NCBI GenBank assembly: GCA_964035545.1
Contig: OZ037768.1
Location: forward strand, 20,768,700-20,832,699
DNA length: 64,000 bases
Source of the DNA: Bugula neritina
Taxonomy: Eukaryota > Bryozoa > Gymnolaemata > Cheilostomatida > Bugulidae
Direction of reading: 5' to 3'
Positions 23,664-38,800 of this stretch are shown piece after piece. The position numbers and the translations under genes are program-made. The notes below the pieces were generated by a model, which saw only the letters and a program-made list of their open reading frames with translations, did no database searches and had not been told where the DNA came from. Numbering within the stretch: position 1 is the stretch's first letter; every line of letters begins with the position of its first letter.

Positions 23664-26270
23664 GTTATTATAGTGCAGTAGGAAAGACAACTCTAGATAC
23701 TGTTCAACAAAAATAATTTACACGACATTACACAGCATACTCATTCTTTCACATATAATCAAGCATTATGGACAGCTGTTGCTATACTTTCCGTAGGAGA
23801 TCACTTCTTACTTTTACGACATCAAGCTGCGTGAAAGAATTTATAGTTTGAGACAGAATATTGTATATCCATAATTTGGACCTTACCGTAAGTCTTATAT
23901 AGGCACTGTCTATCTTTATAGGCCGTTTCCTTTTATTATTAAGATGGATAAAACTTATACTGAATATTATCACAAGTATTGTAATAGTTAATTGTTTGGC
24001 TTACATGAGTTTTGAAAAAGATATGACTTATTAGCAAGCCTAAAGACTCATAGTTGTTAGATATTCTGGCCATAGATGCTGGTTGGTAGATTTTATTTTT
24101 ACTTCATATTATGACATCCAACTAGTAATTTGTAGTTGCAGCAGGTTAAATGTTATAAACATGCTATCACATTCTTATTCCTTGAAAAGTTTTATTTAAA
24201 AAATTAAACATTAATTTTCGCATAACCTAGCAAAGGCAGACACATTTGCAAAAATTTACTTCATACTCCAAACAAAATTATCCATATTATTGTTCTAGTA
24301 TAATATTTCAAACGCATATCATTATGCTGATTAGCTGGCAACTCATTTAACACTAAGATGTATGTACTAGTGCTTATAAATTTATTTATTGTGCAATATA
24401 GTTTTAGGCATATCTATATTAATATGTTAGTACAATTTAAACATTCATGCAGTGAATTAACACAAATTAATGCTTATTACAATAATAAAATGCATTATAT
24501 AATAGATCATGTGTCATATCACTAATACTGGTTATGTTTTTCAACTTTAATGTAACTTGCAGTAGAAAGGCTGCAAGTTAACTTTTTGTTATTATACTAT
24601 ATTATATAAATTAATGCTAATAATGTTGAGTAGTCCAGGAAATATACTGTGCATTGTGGTGAAAAATAGGTTATATTTATTCACCTACCTGCTGGTCGGG
24701 TAGAAAACATTATAAATCTTAAGCAGCTATTAACAATTTGTAATTATTTATTGATTATAGCCTTCAGTAAATCAGAGTGTAATGTGCAGTTTTTGCTTGT
24801 TTTCAGTGTTGTATCGCCTGGTACCTTCTCCATATTATGTTTTTTATTTACAAATATAGAATATGTAAAAATATGCTGCCTGTTGATACAGATTTAGTAA
24901 TGCGTTCAAACTAAATAGCTTATGAAAAAAAACAGTTTTGTGTGTGCTGAAAGTAACAAACAAAATTACTTTTACCGTCTTACTAACTGCCTTTATAGTA
25001 TTATACTTATACATATTATGTTACACAGGTAGGAGCTGATTGTATACAGTCTGAATTTTTTGCAACGATTCTGTATCATCAAAAACCAGTTCAAATAATT
25101 ATAGATTAAATTAGCTTGAGGCTTGAGATTTACAAAATGAAGAATATATGAAATTGAAAATCTTTACAGAGCACAGTTGCTTGTGAACGAATGAATAATT
25201 AAGTAAACAAACAAACAAATAAAATACTATTTTAAGTAACTCACATAAATAATCAAAACTGTGTAGTCTATACATAAAATCTTGGCTACTCAAGCACTCT
25301 TTAACACATCATTTCAGTTTAGATTCTTCTTTGACTTAGTAGGTGTTAGGTCATTGGTTCAACTCCTAGCTCCTTCAAAACGTCTTTACTGGGTGGGGTG
25401 CCAACAACTATGAAAACTTCCAACAGTGCGTAGTATATTGACTTAGTAAGATACTCAAGCTACTAAAAGCCAAAATTCTTTAAATTATTGCGTTTGCACA
25501 ATAGAGTAAATACACATATGGGTTCACTCTATTTCCTCCATGCACATCATTGAATAGGAGAGCGAGAGTATCTATTTTGGAGCTATTTGCTTTTATGTTT
25601 ATGTTATCTTTTGCAGTAGCTACAACCACCTCATTAAAAAACTCTTAATGTCAGGTGTAAGGCTAATCGTATTTTTTGATCTGCTTCTACTCCACCATAT
25701 ATCATATATTATTTTAGTAAGAACTTAGCTCTTGATGCTGTTGACATAAAAATGTAAATTAAATGATAAAAGCTTGCATAAAAGTTAATAAAGAAATTAC
25801 CATAATATTTTAAAACATGTCAGGTTATAATAGTCGAAGGATAACTAAGTTGGAAATTTCTTCTACTAAAGTTCATGAAGAATAAATTATAAAATATTAT
25901 ATTGAAGGTTGCATTATTGCTCGGATTTTCCAAACAAAAATACACTCGCTGAAAAAATAGGTCGCCGGAAACGCCGGAAACTGTTTAACGCCATGATTGC
26001 TTCAAATAAAATACAATTGCAATACTAAATCTAATAGTAATAGTTATAGTGATAGTAAATGATTTCAATTTGGGAAACTTATAATTGTTGAAGAAAAAAA
26101 ATGTAAGTGCCAGTTTATTAATTATGTGCAATAGTTTTTTTTAATAATATGCCCTTTTGCTTGCAACGTTTATTCAAAGTCTGTTTCAACTTGAACTTCA
26201 ACTTTAACTCAAACTGTTTTAGTTTAAGTTCAAGTTCACTGTTCATGTTCCTAAAACTAAAAGAAAAATA

Positions 26271-26345
26271 TAAACTAGAAGATGTAAAGTAAAAACTAAA
26301 ATCAAAAACTAGAAGATGTAAAGTAAAAACTAAAATCAAAAACTA
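26271..26345. repeat. 34-bp tandem repeat, about two copies
   Basis: The unit starting aactagaagatgtaaagt and continuing with aaaaactaaaatcaaa is present twice, with the start of a third. Nothing else is recognisable here. Confidence 0.8.
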
Positions 26346-26809
26346 GAAGTAAAGCTAAAAGCAAAACACTCACAGTCACAGTGAGATTAAATCAGTTTCG
26401 GATTGAGATTGAATTTCTATTTAAATTTCTAGCCTCAGCATGAGCATAGTCATACGCCTAAGACTGATAAGGCTAAGCATTTGGCTTTGCCTTTGGGTTA
26501 TGTCTATGACACTGGGTCTGGCACTCACACTGACAGTTATTAATATTATAAAATGAAAATAATCATTATACGCATAAATTTAAAATGATAAATCCCAGAT
26601 CCAAGTATTAGTGTAACTACAAGTATAAGTATTACTATTAGTATTACTATTATTGTTACTGTTACTGTTACTGCCTATTGGTATAAGACTATAACTCTAA
26701 GTTCATAAGTAATTGTAAGATTTAGTACTAACTGTATAAATTACTCTAACTATTAGTATAATTATGAGAAAGTTATACTTATAAGTATAATTTATAACTA
26801 TAAGTGTAG

Positions 26810-26887
26810 CTTATACTAATAGTAATACTTATAGTTATACTATACGTATTACTATTAGTATAAGTGTAACTTATACTAATAGTAATA
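26810..26887. repeat. AT-rich inverted and direct repeats
   Basis: CTTATACTAATAGTAATA at 26810-26827 is exactly reverse-complementary to 26847-26864, with a 19-bp spacer, so the DNA could form an 18-bp hairpin. The same 18-mer recurs directly at 26870-26887, 60 bp on. Similar shorter motifs are scattered through 26.6-27.5 kb. Confidence 0.85.
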
Positions 26888-29867
26888 CTTATAGTTATAC
26901 TATAAGATATAAGTACTACTAATTAAAATTAAAATGATCATGTTGATGATGGGAATTCAAATACCAATACTCAAATAGTAATAGTAATAATAATGATAGT
27001 AGTTGCTACTATTAGTATTATCATCATGATCATTTGAACTTAATTGATTGTCTGAATCCTCACCTAATCCTATCGTAAACCTCTTTGCTCTGTTCTCTAG
27101 CAGGCATTGATAGTCTAAATCATTAAGATTATAATCATTTTCATAATGATATTGAATATGAATGAATTTAATCATTATATTTATAGTAATATTATTAAAT
27201 GATTTAAGGATATTATTATTATCAATATCATTATAAAAATCAAAAATAATGTAGTTATAAGTATATAGTTATATCATTCAACTTGAAAGTTGTTAAATGT
27301 GAAATTAAAATACAAGAAGTATAACAATAGTTGGTATATTTATAATGCTATTATTGTTGTTCTAAAACTGAAGCATTACTATTACTATAACTATTATTAA
27401 TAGTAATAGCAGTGCTTGAGGCTATAGTGTTAATAACAAGTTTATGAGTTTATGTGCTAGTTATATTTAAATTTATTAATATTTATATTACTGATACACC
27501 TAGCCTAATACTTATAGTAACACTATCAGTATCACTCTGGCTATTATTATGACTATAGTCATGGTCATAATGATAAAAAAAGTTAAAATAAAAAAGCTTA
27601 ATCTAAATCTACGTTTACTGTGTTAAATTGTATTTAACTTCAATTTCACTTATAAACATAATTGTTCAACAGCAATTTTCTGATCCCATTGCTATTACTA
27701 TTGATAGATATAGTGATAATCACACTCACAGTAATTAGATTTAATCTCCACAGTAGTAATCATTGTCATTATGATCATTTTTGTGATGGTCATGGTTACT
27801 AAATTTTGCTTTGAACTGATACATGATGAGCATTACATTATGAGTATAAAAATTTCCTACTCTATGAGCAGATTTAGTTATACCTTATTACTTTTTGGGA
27901 AGAATCTGAGAATAAGGCTCTCAGTGGTACTCAGTTTTTATATTTCATTTCAATGATTATGCATTACAGGGCTTTATCAAAACTATATTGCTGTTTCTTA
28001 TTTTACTGGCGTTTCGTTAGAGCTTTAGTATATCCTCAGAGTAAGTAAATGCATGAAACTAGTTGAAAAATAACCCCTGCTATTTTAACTAGTTTTGTGT
28101 TTAGTTTAAAACAAATTATTATTATATATTAAAACACCTTTAGTAGTTTTACCTAAGTAATAAACATTAGAAATTATTTAGGGATGTCATGACCAATGTC
28201 CTCATTCCAATAGTAGATTGTGAAAAAACTCAATATGTTGAAATCCTTGAATTGTATTTTTTGAACTATTTAGTAATATTTGTAGAAAATGTATTCTATT
28301 TTTGTGAGTGCATAGCTCATGGTTTTCTTAGGTTTCTGCATTAATTTTTATTGTAAATTTTACTTTTTGCTGTTTTTTAAACAAAATGACTGTGCTCATG
28401 GAAATTACGAACTTTGTGAAGCTTCAATAATGCTACTTCAATCTACTTAGGTTGTGTAATATATGCAATTGTTTGAAAACCTGTTTTAAAACGAGCACAC
28501 AAAATCAAATGCATTATTGCAATGCTAGCTATAATATCATGCCAAATTTGTACATTAAATGGTCTCTTTTTCTTAAATATTTATATGGATAATATTCTGC
28601 TTAGTTTCTAGTCATTAATATTCAAAGAATCAACTTATGGTAATCATAATTATTTATAATGGGAAAAAGCTTAGTTTTTTATTAATAATAAAAACAAACT
28701 CTCTATGGCAAACCAATAAGCCAGGTAAATTCCTTACCAATATTATGATAATTTTTACTTCCAATGATTGCAGTTAGTTTGCTTTATTTTTTCAATTGAT
28801 GTTTCAAGCTATTTTATGTGTTGATGTTGCATCGTATAAGGTATAAAATATATCTAACTCCGTATTCTATAATCACAATGATTTTTTGTTGATAATTGAT
28901 AATGATTTTAACAGTTATGGTTATTCAATGTGTATGAATATTAAATACTTAAAATATAAGCTTATCATATGTAGTTATGCTAACTTCGCCACACCTACAT
29001 GAAATAACACTAACATACCTTAATAACTAATCTGTACATTCACAGTCAACAGTGGTTATATTTACGTGCACGTATTTCACCAACTGTCACGTTGACCCTG
29101 ACCTTGATAACAATGATTAACCTTGTCATCGTTTTTAAAGTGATGCTCCGAATTTAAGCACTCAAATTCTATGAAATACCTGCTTCATTTCTTCTATTTT
29201 TAAAAGGAGGTTTAATTTTGAAGTAATTTTAATGCTTAGATTTTAATTCTTAGGTTATTTGCGTATGTCTTTATTAAACCACATGTTTTAGTTTTGTGGA
29301 TAAAGTGTATATATCGTATTGCATTAACAGCAAGTTATAAGATTTATTTTTGTAATTTTTTGAAAACATTCATTGACTTCTGTGGTGGTTGTGGTATTTG
29401 CACTAACTTTACTGTTACTCCTTGCAATCACCTCCGCTTATTAACTAGTGATAACTTTAGGCTGAGTCATAGCCAATCAACAGTTGGTTATTTAAAGTTG
29501 ATTCTCCACCTTAAGCTAATGTATATTAAGTTGGCACTGTCTTGAGATAATGCTTTCTCCATAGAAATAAATGGCAGCTAATATAGCATATGGTCGTAAG
29601 TAGTATTATTTTATTTTGTAAACCTTGGAGTAGTCTTCCTTTTCAGTGATTTAGTGGCCCTGTTCGCTGAAGCTTGCCATTTTTATTTTTATTTTACTTT
29701 TCTGCACCACTTATCGAGAGCTCATAGTATCGACCGATGGTCATTTCTCTTTTTGTTCAACCTCTGAGGTGTGATTTAGAGTTCAAAATGTTGCCTAAAG
29801 TGTATGCTCTGTTGTTTCTAGCTTTGGATGCAGTCACCTTCAACTCTTCTTAAGATGTTAGGATAGA

Positions 29868-32800
29868 ATGGACAGAAGATTGGTGTACAGTCTGCAAAAA
29901 CTGCCAGCTGAAAGATCTCAACAGGTGACCCTCTCTAGACCTGTCCCCATATTCATGTTTCAAAGCTGCTTGTTTTTTGTTTGTGGGAATCACTCTTGAG
30001 ACGTGTTAAACTTTAAAGTATTCTTCTTTTAAAATGAGGTTCTAATGTTGTCATAGCTGCAGTTGTAAGCAGTAACTGAAGTTTACCAATAGACTGAGTA
30101 TTTCCCAAGTGTATGTGAGAATAAAGCTAGGTTGCTGTATAAAGTTAAGTTTTACTGCTATCTATAGGTATAACAGCATACTTTGAGAAAATTAGTCAAA
30201 ACCTACTAATTTCGCTTTTTCGATTTTATTTGTAATCAAAAATAAATATTTCAGTTTTGACCAGCAAATGGTCAACTGAAGAGTCTATTTTAGCACAGCA
30301 TCTGAACATGCTAACACTTCTTTTCTGATAGTCGAACACTGTCTAAACTTGTACTTTAAGTTAGAGTCAACAAGTATGTCTATAAAATACAATTCCTGAA
30401 TTGCTATCAGTGCAAAACAATCATATTGGAAGTTGTCTACCCTTTATTACATTGCTGTTAAACAATTTGCCCCTACCACTATAGTGTGTGGGTCATTACC
30501 GAAGAGAAATGGCCAGAATCCAAAATCAACCGGATTTTTAGCGATTTTGCAGCAGCTAAAATTAGTGCGCCTCGAGTATTGGGTATGCATGAGTCATAGC
30601 TGCTGAGCACGTGCAGTACCAGTGCCACTTATACTGCACGTGCGGCTGTGATAACTGCTTACCTAACAGTCTTTCGTAACAAATTCAGATTATTGTTGTA
30701 GTTGTCTTTTCCTATACTAGATTCCCCTGTCAGTTGAACTAGGATAGAGCTAGTTTTTCCATCAATTCGTTTTCAAACAGGATGTAAGTCTGAATGTAAA
30801 AATAACCGAAAAAATTGAATTACATGTATTTTATACTTCAGCAGTTTAGGTGATAATTCAATTGACTTTAGAGTTAAAACCTTGTAAGTGCCCTGTGTGC
30901 TGGTGAAAGTGACTGCATAGTTTATAGCTGTTAAAATACTTCATAATTGAAAAGTATGTAGAACACACTTATTATAGATTATAGTTATGTCTATTAATTG
31001 TCTTCTCTCCACTAGATCCAAAAACTATTATATGCAGTCTTGGAGTAGTGAACTTATTCTCCTTCTTTCTTGCTTTTGGTTTCTTTGGCAATCAGTCACG
31101 GCAGTCACCCTGCAGCTGACGCACTAGTGTCATAAATCAGCTTACATAACTGTGCACTTGCAAGTCTATCCAGGCGAGGTCTTCACTCTCTCGTGCTAAT
31201 GGAAGTGTATAATAACTGTAGAGGTCAATCAACTTCGATCTAGTGGTCAGTGGACCAGCTTTCAATGTTATTATATACATGCTATTGAAAGGGCACTAAT
31301 ACAAATGCACACATGGTATGACAGTGTCGTATTGTGAGTGGAATACGTGTTGTATGCTGTAATTAGATTGCTAAGTTGTGTTACCAAGCAATATTGGCAG
31401 TGTATCTTCACTACAACTCCCTATGCTGTTATTAGTTGAGCCAGCTGCAGGCACCACTGCATGCATAACATGTACAGTTGATATTGATTTATCCACTCTC
31501 CTATAAATATAGCCAGTGTGAATTATAACATTCTGCAGCCTGCTGTTATATCACATTGCTAGTGAATGCATCACACGCTTGCACGACTGCATGCACCATT
31601 TCACTCGGCTGTGCTAGTTTATACGGACTACTATACACACGCACACCTTGGTCTACTCCACTGGCTATCTTCCTATCTAGTGTAAGATCTATTCTGTTAT
31701 ATATTGAGGGGGTGTCAGTAAGTGCAGAGAAGCTATACTTTAGAACTCCTAGCTCATTTGTGCCAACTCTTTGTTTTTAGTGTTTGGATCTTTTTCAATT
31801 CAGTAATTGAATTTTTTTATTTCCTAAAGTTCGGCTTGGGGTCAAGAGAGTGATTGGTTATAGAATTAATAGCGTTGGGTTGTCGCTGTATAGTGTATAT
31901 CATGATTAAGTTATCTATGTAGTCTCTATCAACTATACTTGAGAGTTATATAGATCTGCAAGCTAATCTGCTAACTACTTGTACTCAGTATAAAGACTCT
32001 CATTCTAATCTTATGACGAAATGCAGAGGTCTATCAGTGCAGTATTGTTCCTAGCGATTATGTAACCTAATAGTTGTGTTTACATAATGTCATTTGATAG
32101 GCATTTCATAATCTATTCTTTTGTTCTAGCTGCTGCAGCATAACGTCATATTAGACACTGATTTGTACAACTAGTAGTAGTTTGATCTTACTTTGTTCAA
32201 TTCTAGATTTTTTCAATGGACTTCATTCCAAAAAAGTTAACAACTTTTCGTACGTGTTTTCTAAATGAAATGCAGCTCGCAAGGCCTGGTTTCTGTTTGG
32301 TTGTGTAAAATCCTGCTTTATTTCTAGCAATGGCTGCATACGTACTTTACGTGCTATAGGGGTTGAGTTACATGTGACAAGGTCTTGGAAAGTGTTGTTT
32401 AATGATTTTTAAAAATTATTCCATTCAGCTGTATATAAAAAGTTTATGTAACTCTAATTACTAAGAAGCTCTTTGTAAAGTTGCCAAGATATGCTTGTAA
32501 ATTGAGCCTGGGGTTTATTTATAGAGTAAATTTGTATGGGTCTGTACCACCATTATGATTACTAGAGCACCACCAGGAACTAATAATAATAATAATAGTA
32601 CTACTATTATTTATTATAACATAAAATGAGTGGTTGTCTCCACTCACCTACACTACAATAAATATACTTCACCAAAAAGACTATCTTACACATATCATAT
32701 GCAGTAGAGGTATAACAATGTCTCATTATATAACTATTCATGTATCTACAGTTGTATTACTAACCATGTATATACTAACCACGCATGTTACTGGTCGTAT

Positions 32801-35800
32801 AACAATGTTGTGTATTGCTGATGGTATTACATTGTGCGTTACAGGATCTCCAGTTCATCTCTCACTATCTCAACACTATCGAAGGACTCAACCATCTCAG
32901 GGAGGTAGCATTGTTGAGGCTGAGTAAAGTGGTTTCCTACGAATACCATGACGGCAGCGCTCTACTCTGGAGGTAAACAAGTGCTGTCTGATGCCAGTGT
33001 AACTGTTTTACTTATTGACTGAGTGAATGGTGGGCCTCATGCTGTCGATCTCATGGGGGTTGTGATACCTCCCACACATTGTGCTGTCACTGCAGCTCTT
33101 CAGCCCGTATTCAATACGAATTGTACTGGTGGTACACGTTATGTTATGCAGTTGTGTCATAGTTAGTAGGAGGCTAACTCACAGCAATACTTCCCTCAGA
33201 GTGTCCATTTTTTGGTTATATTCATACAAAGTGTTAGAGCCATGCATTCTTTTCATTGTAAAGCGTCAGGTCACACTGCTGTGGTTATCCCTGACTGGTA
33301 GTTTCTTCTTTACCTCTGTCAGAGTTGCTAACTTACCTCTACTTATAACTTACCTCTACTTATAACTCACCTCTACATATAACTTACCTCTACATATAAC
33401 TTACATGTATATATTATAACCTACCTGTATATATTATAACTCACCTGTATATAGTATAACCTACCTGTATATATTATAACTTACCTGTATATATTATAAC
33501 CTACCTGTATATATTATAACTCACCTGTATATATTATAACCTACCTGTATGTATTATAACTCACCTGTATATATTATAACCTACCTGTATATATTATAAC
33601 CTACCTGTATATATTATAACCTACCTGTATATATTATAACTTACCTGTATATATTTATAACTTACCTGTATGTACCTGTAGAGAAGGAGATATCGCACGC
33701 TGCTGGTACATCCTACTAACTGGATCAGTATTCATCAACCCCTCCATGTATCTGCCTAGAAAAACGTAAGTTTCTATCTATCTACAATGCATAAGCAACA
33801 CTGGTGTAGGATTAATTGTGTAGTTGTAGTTTCATGGCACAGTGTACAGACAACTCCCACTTCCTTGTTATAAACTCTACTAGTCTATAGGTTCTGATGT
33901 ATAGTCAATTAGTTGTGTCATTGCACTGCAGCAGCTACAGGCTGTGTACCTGCTTCAAAGTAAAGATGCTGTGTCAGCCATTAACTAGCCTTTTCTTCCT
34001 TGACTTGACTTTTTGCTCTGTAAACTTGACTTTCTACATTTTACTGTTGTGTTCCAGTCTTTGTGTTGTGGTGGTGTTGCCTGGGTTTACTGATGAAATT
34101 ACTTAAACTGAGAAATAGTGTACTTTTCATCATGTCAATGGGGTTGAAAGTTCATTCAATGCTTCTAATTTGTTACTTTCTGCAGCAAACACTGTAGTGT
34201 TTCTCATTTTAATGATTTCCTGAGTGGATTATGGGTAATGGGTATTTACTCAATGAAATTCTCCATGTTAACTCTCCTCAAGAACCTGTCAGAGCTGTCA
34301 GTAAATGTGACCCACATAGTGTAGCTACAAGATGTTCAGTTTCTGGTATTTGATAGATCGGAAATGACACATAGCTGTGCATATATTACATCAGTTATGC
34401 ACAGTATATGCAGATTTACTCTCTATCCAGTAGCAAAGTATTGGAAGGGTTAGATTTCAGGCCCACTGCATGGTGTTATTGTTTATCCTAGCTCCAGGCT
34501 CTTTGGCAGCAGTAAACAATTCCTAAGACGGCTCATTTGAGTTTTTTGCTCACTGAAGTTGCCATGTTGCTGTCTAGCACCTGTTCTGTGCTGTCATTGG
34601 TCACAACTACCTGCTTATTGTTGGTGGTGTTGAATTTATGTATTTAGTCTTTACTATCTGTTGGAGCAGATGCAATCACAGCTTCCCCATCATTTTAAGA
34701 CTTTCCTGAAACAGTCTCTGGGAAATTATAAGTAAAATGTGCCAATACAAAGGGGGAGAAAATTATCTTTAAACTTGTTTCAGATGGCTAAACCTCTGAC
34801 CTCTAAATATCAGAACATTTAGTGATTTCTACATTTGATATTATGATTTGAACCTTGGGTGCCTTATACAGCTTGTAATGGTTTTGGTACTGCTGTAAAT
34901 TCCAGTAAAATTTCACCTCATGTTGTATAACTCAGTGCTGTACTTCTATTGAATTATTTCGCTTTGATAGGTGTTAAAATTTTGGTGTTGGGAGAAGTTG
35001 CATAAATAAAAGTTTTGTGACGTTTGAAAGTTTCTCCTAGGATTACAATAGAATACTTCATGTAATTCTTAAAGTTAACCTTGTCAGGGTTAAACTTGCA
35101 TTCGTCAAACCTTGTCGGGTTGGAGCATTGCTGTACCTTCACCTTTAAGATTGCCTTCTAATTATGCATATGAATGAAAAGCGCAATCCTGGAGGCAAGT
35201 TTTAAGCATAATGAAACCCCTTTTGGTTTATGGCCACTTTACACCTCTAAAGGGTTAATGACTCTAAGAGAGATAAAATGCCAGAATATAATGGCCTTTG
35301 CTATGAACATTTAACCTATAATTGGAGCAGAACCTTATAGCATAGTACTATAGCAAATATCATCTCTACATGCAGTCTTCATCAAATATATCCCCCATAT
35401 TGCATGTTTCTACCCTACCACACCCGGAAGTCATCAAATTGTTTAGGACTGAGGGGGAGACGATTTACTCATAGTAATCTGGGATTGATGAGTTAAACCT
35501 CAACAACAGGCACTCTGAGAAATGTGGTGTATTTCACTGTAAAGTTCTCTAAAATGATCATTTTTCAGTCAGCGTTGGTGGTTTTGTTGTCAAGTCAAGA
35601 ACTGCACCCTTTTGCTGCCTCGTATTGTTGATCACCACATCTGGTGTATGTGACGGAGACAAGCTAGTCTACTCCTCAGTCTCTGAACACATGGACTAGT
35701 CTCTACTTGCTGTCAATGAGTCCAGTTTTGTGGTATTTCTTATTGCTTTTTCATACTTGGTTTTTTATAAGCTATAGTGGAGGTCTGTTGCCAAAACCTG

Positions 35801-38800
35801 TCAAACTTATACATCAGAGTAGTTGATGACCAGATTCATTCAGTATTGTATAGCTATCACTATCTCGGTGAAGGTTGCTTTAGTCTAGTGGTACTGTTAC
35901 TGTATTACTGCTTGTGTGGATAGCCTAAGTTCCGAAAGGCAAGTAACGGACTCCTGATCATTCCGACTAATTGAGTTTTCACATATTCTGAGAATATAAG
36001 GTTATTAGAAACCCACTAGAATCATACCTCAAGTAATTTGTCTTGTAGTGCACGTGTAGGCTGACAGTTTGTATAACTAGGTTAGATTCTTTTGTGACGT
36101 GATGTAACTAACTGTGTGGCATCCTGCCTGTGGTGATAAACCACCATCTATCTACACATCTCACCAAATCCTCTTCCTTGCCTGCCAACAGTCTGGCCTC
36201 GGGCCCCAACACCCCCTCTTACCAGTGTGTGGACAGCAGCTAAAGCCATAATAGATGTTCCCCTCCATTGTCAACAGTAGGCTACCCCACACAAAGCTCA
36301 AGTTGGATGCAAGATCAGAGAAAATTAAAAGACTGTGTTCTAAAATGAAAAAAAACAAAGAGGTTATGTTTATGATTTTCAGCCCTCAAAATTTGTCAAC
36401 AAGTCCATTGAACTTTCTAAAGCTAAATGTTTTTACGGACAATAGTTCAATCTAACAATATTGAGCAACTTGGCCTATTGGAATTAATCACCCACTGTGA
36501 ATGAAAATTAAACCCCCCTTAGGGCGTAAGTTGAATCAATGTGAACACATCGGCAGCAGTGAAAGATAGCGGAGGACATGCAGGGCTGACAAGCTGACCC
36601 TTTGATCTTGTTTTTAATCTACTTATAATGAATCTTGTCCTATGGCAGCACAGTGCACACATGCTCTCACTGCATGTTTAACTCACCAGTCTTTGATATA
36701 GGGTGATGAAATACAGTAGTGGGGTGATGTTTTAGTTAACAGCTATAATAGGAGCTCTTGTCGCCTTTTCTTTTTTTTCTAATTACGTTTATATTATAAA
36801 TATATGTAATTATATATGTATAATACATGTGATATTTAATACAATATATGTAGTAGATTGTTAGCTATGAAAAAAATGAAATTTTTAATTTTTAAGCTTT
36901 TAGTTTTTATACTTCATGCAATCTTCAAATGAAATGATGAAAAAAGATAAGAAAGATAGTGTGTTGTGTAAAAAGATTTCTGGGCTATTTACATACAGCT
37001 TATACACCATATAAGATGGTACTATTTTGGGGTTTCTATTGCTACTGCTGCTACTACTACTACTTGCAGCTAACCTCTGCCATCACCCACTGTTAGATGC
37101 ATTACAAGGGTAATCGAATAGTAAAGTGATGATACATTTTTATATCTACTAAGATACGTGCATAAATTAGATACACAAGCTATTATAGTAGTTACTGCTT
37201 CTTCGGCACAAACCCTCACCCGATTGGATGTAAAGATTGCCTGCGTTACGCCTTGTCAGTCCTACTGAGCGAGTGTGACATCGGATCTGCTGTGTTTTGA
37301 TAGTAAACATCAAATTGATGATGGTTTAATGACATTCACAGTGAATCATCATTCTCTCGTTTGAGTTCGTGCTACGTACATCTTCGTTTCTATGCTTCAC
37401 ACAATAGAGCTAATAGCTCAGCTTTGATAGCAAACAACTGAATTCATTAATATCAGCTTACATTATTGGAAGATATCGGCTGAGACCAATTTCAGGCTTC
37501 AAACACTTGTTGAGGTGAATTCTCATCAATGGTGGCAGATTAGCAGATCAGCTTCCTTCTTAGCAAGTTTCACTCTTGCATTGTTACATCAGACCAAGAT
37601 TATTGAGCTTACTGCGTGGGAATATACTTGTACTTGCCCTTGCTTTCACTCGGAATGCTTTAAGAAGTTGAACTCCCTAAACTAAACTACTTTGACGGTA
37701 TGTCTCAGCCGTACCGGGAGCTGCACTTTGTGGAGATCAGGCGCGAGGTGGAGGCGTCTATGCACCACTGGAACTTCAGCAACAACCAGTCTGTCAGACA
37801 GTCTGTTCGCCAGTCTCTTCAGTTGTCCACACACCCAGTTATATATCAGTCGTACCGAAGGGAACTCACCTGTGGAATTAAAGATGCATGGCTCAGGTAC
37901 CCAATAGCTGTCTGCTTTTTACTTGATACTTGTGTCTCTTTATTACATATTTAGATAAAGTGTGTTAAAATTATAGTCACTCTGTTAGTTGAAAGTGTAA
38001 TACTTGTTATTTGGATCTGTTGGTATATAATTTTATTAAAATCTAAAATTGTTGGCAATGGAGTCCAAAAATTAGGAAAAAAGTTCACTATATTCTGTTA
38101 CTCATGGACAAGCTATTTTAAATAACGAGGTTTTTGCAGTTACAAAAGTGTATTTCCTTTTATCCACACACCAATTGCAATTGACCATATGATTGTAAAA
38201 TATACCACTTGTTCCCTGCGTCTACCATCTTGACCTTCTATGGCTATTTGGGACACATATCTCCCACCAGGGAAGATGGTGCATGTGGCTGGCTGTTCAT
38301 ACCCTAATCTCTCGCCACTAGACTATATCGAAACTCCGTCTCGTGGTCTCCATAAACACTCTAATATTGGCTCAGAACTCAACCTTGTGTTGTTGTGGCT
38401 CATGATTCAACACCCAATCCGACAACATTTGAGTGCAGCCCAACATAATCTTATAGATTCTAGAGCAATGTTTGTTGGAAAAATCAGATAAATCAAAGTG
38501 TTTTGATTGATTCATAGGAATTTATTTATTAATTAAGGCGGTGAAATTGGGCCAAATGTTGCGATGGGGGATTAGCCTAATTCGACTCTAGTTCTCAGGC
38601 TGAAATTAGCCTCGGTTCCATACACTTACCTTAATTCTGGCCAGTTTTCTCTCAAAAATGATAACTAGCATAACTAGCAGCCATAAAATCAATCACTCTA
38701 CACTTTGATGTCAATAGGTGTATAAATAGATGTGAAAGTAGAAGCCAACATCAAAGGAGGTTTCCCTTCTTGCTACTTGAATCTCGTGATGATGCACAAT

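Larger units (their letters stand above)
23664..29867. other. AT-rich intergenic region with simple repeats
   Basis: No convincing coding exon between the transporter stop and the first PDZ-GEF exon. The first part should contain the transporter 3' UTR. The block 26.2-27.6 kb is rich in short repeats of AGTATTACTA/ATAGTAATAC type and palindromes, consistent with satellite-like decay. An unspliced 5' leader of the PDZ-GEF probably occupies the last 50 or so bases (acceptor TTTCTAG at 29815-29821). Confidence 0.5.

Noticed and set aside
25333-25375. tRNA-like B-box (GGTTCAACTCC) on the plus strand
   Set aside because: No matching A-box or acceptor stem; too short to call.
35921-35990. Possible dispersed repeat shared with 48589-48660 (ggatagcctaagttc)
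   Set aside because: Only about 15 bases match exactly and the rest aligns poorly by eye. A genome search would be needed.
38240-38491. 83-codon open frame in PDZ-GEF intron 3
   Set aside because: No recognisable family, no good splice sites and an ordinary length for chance.
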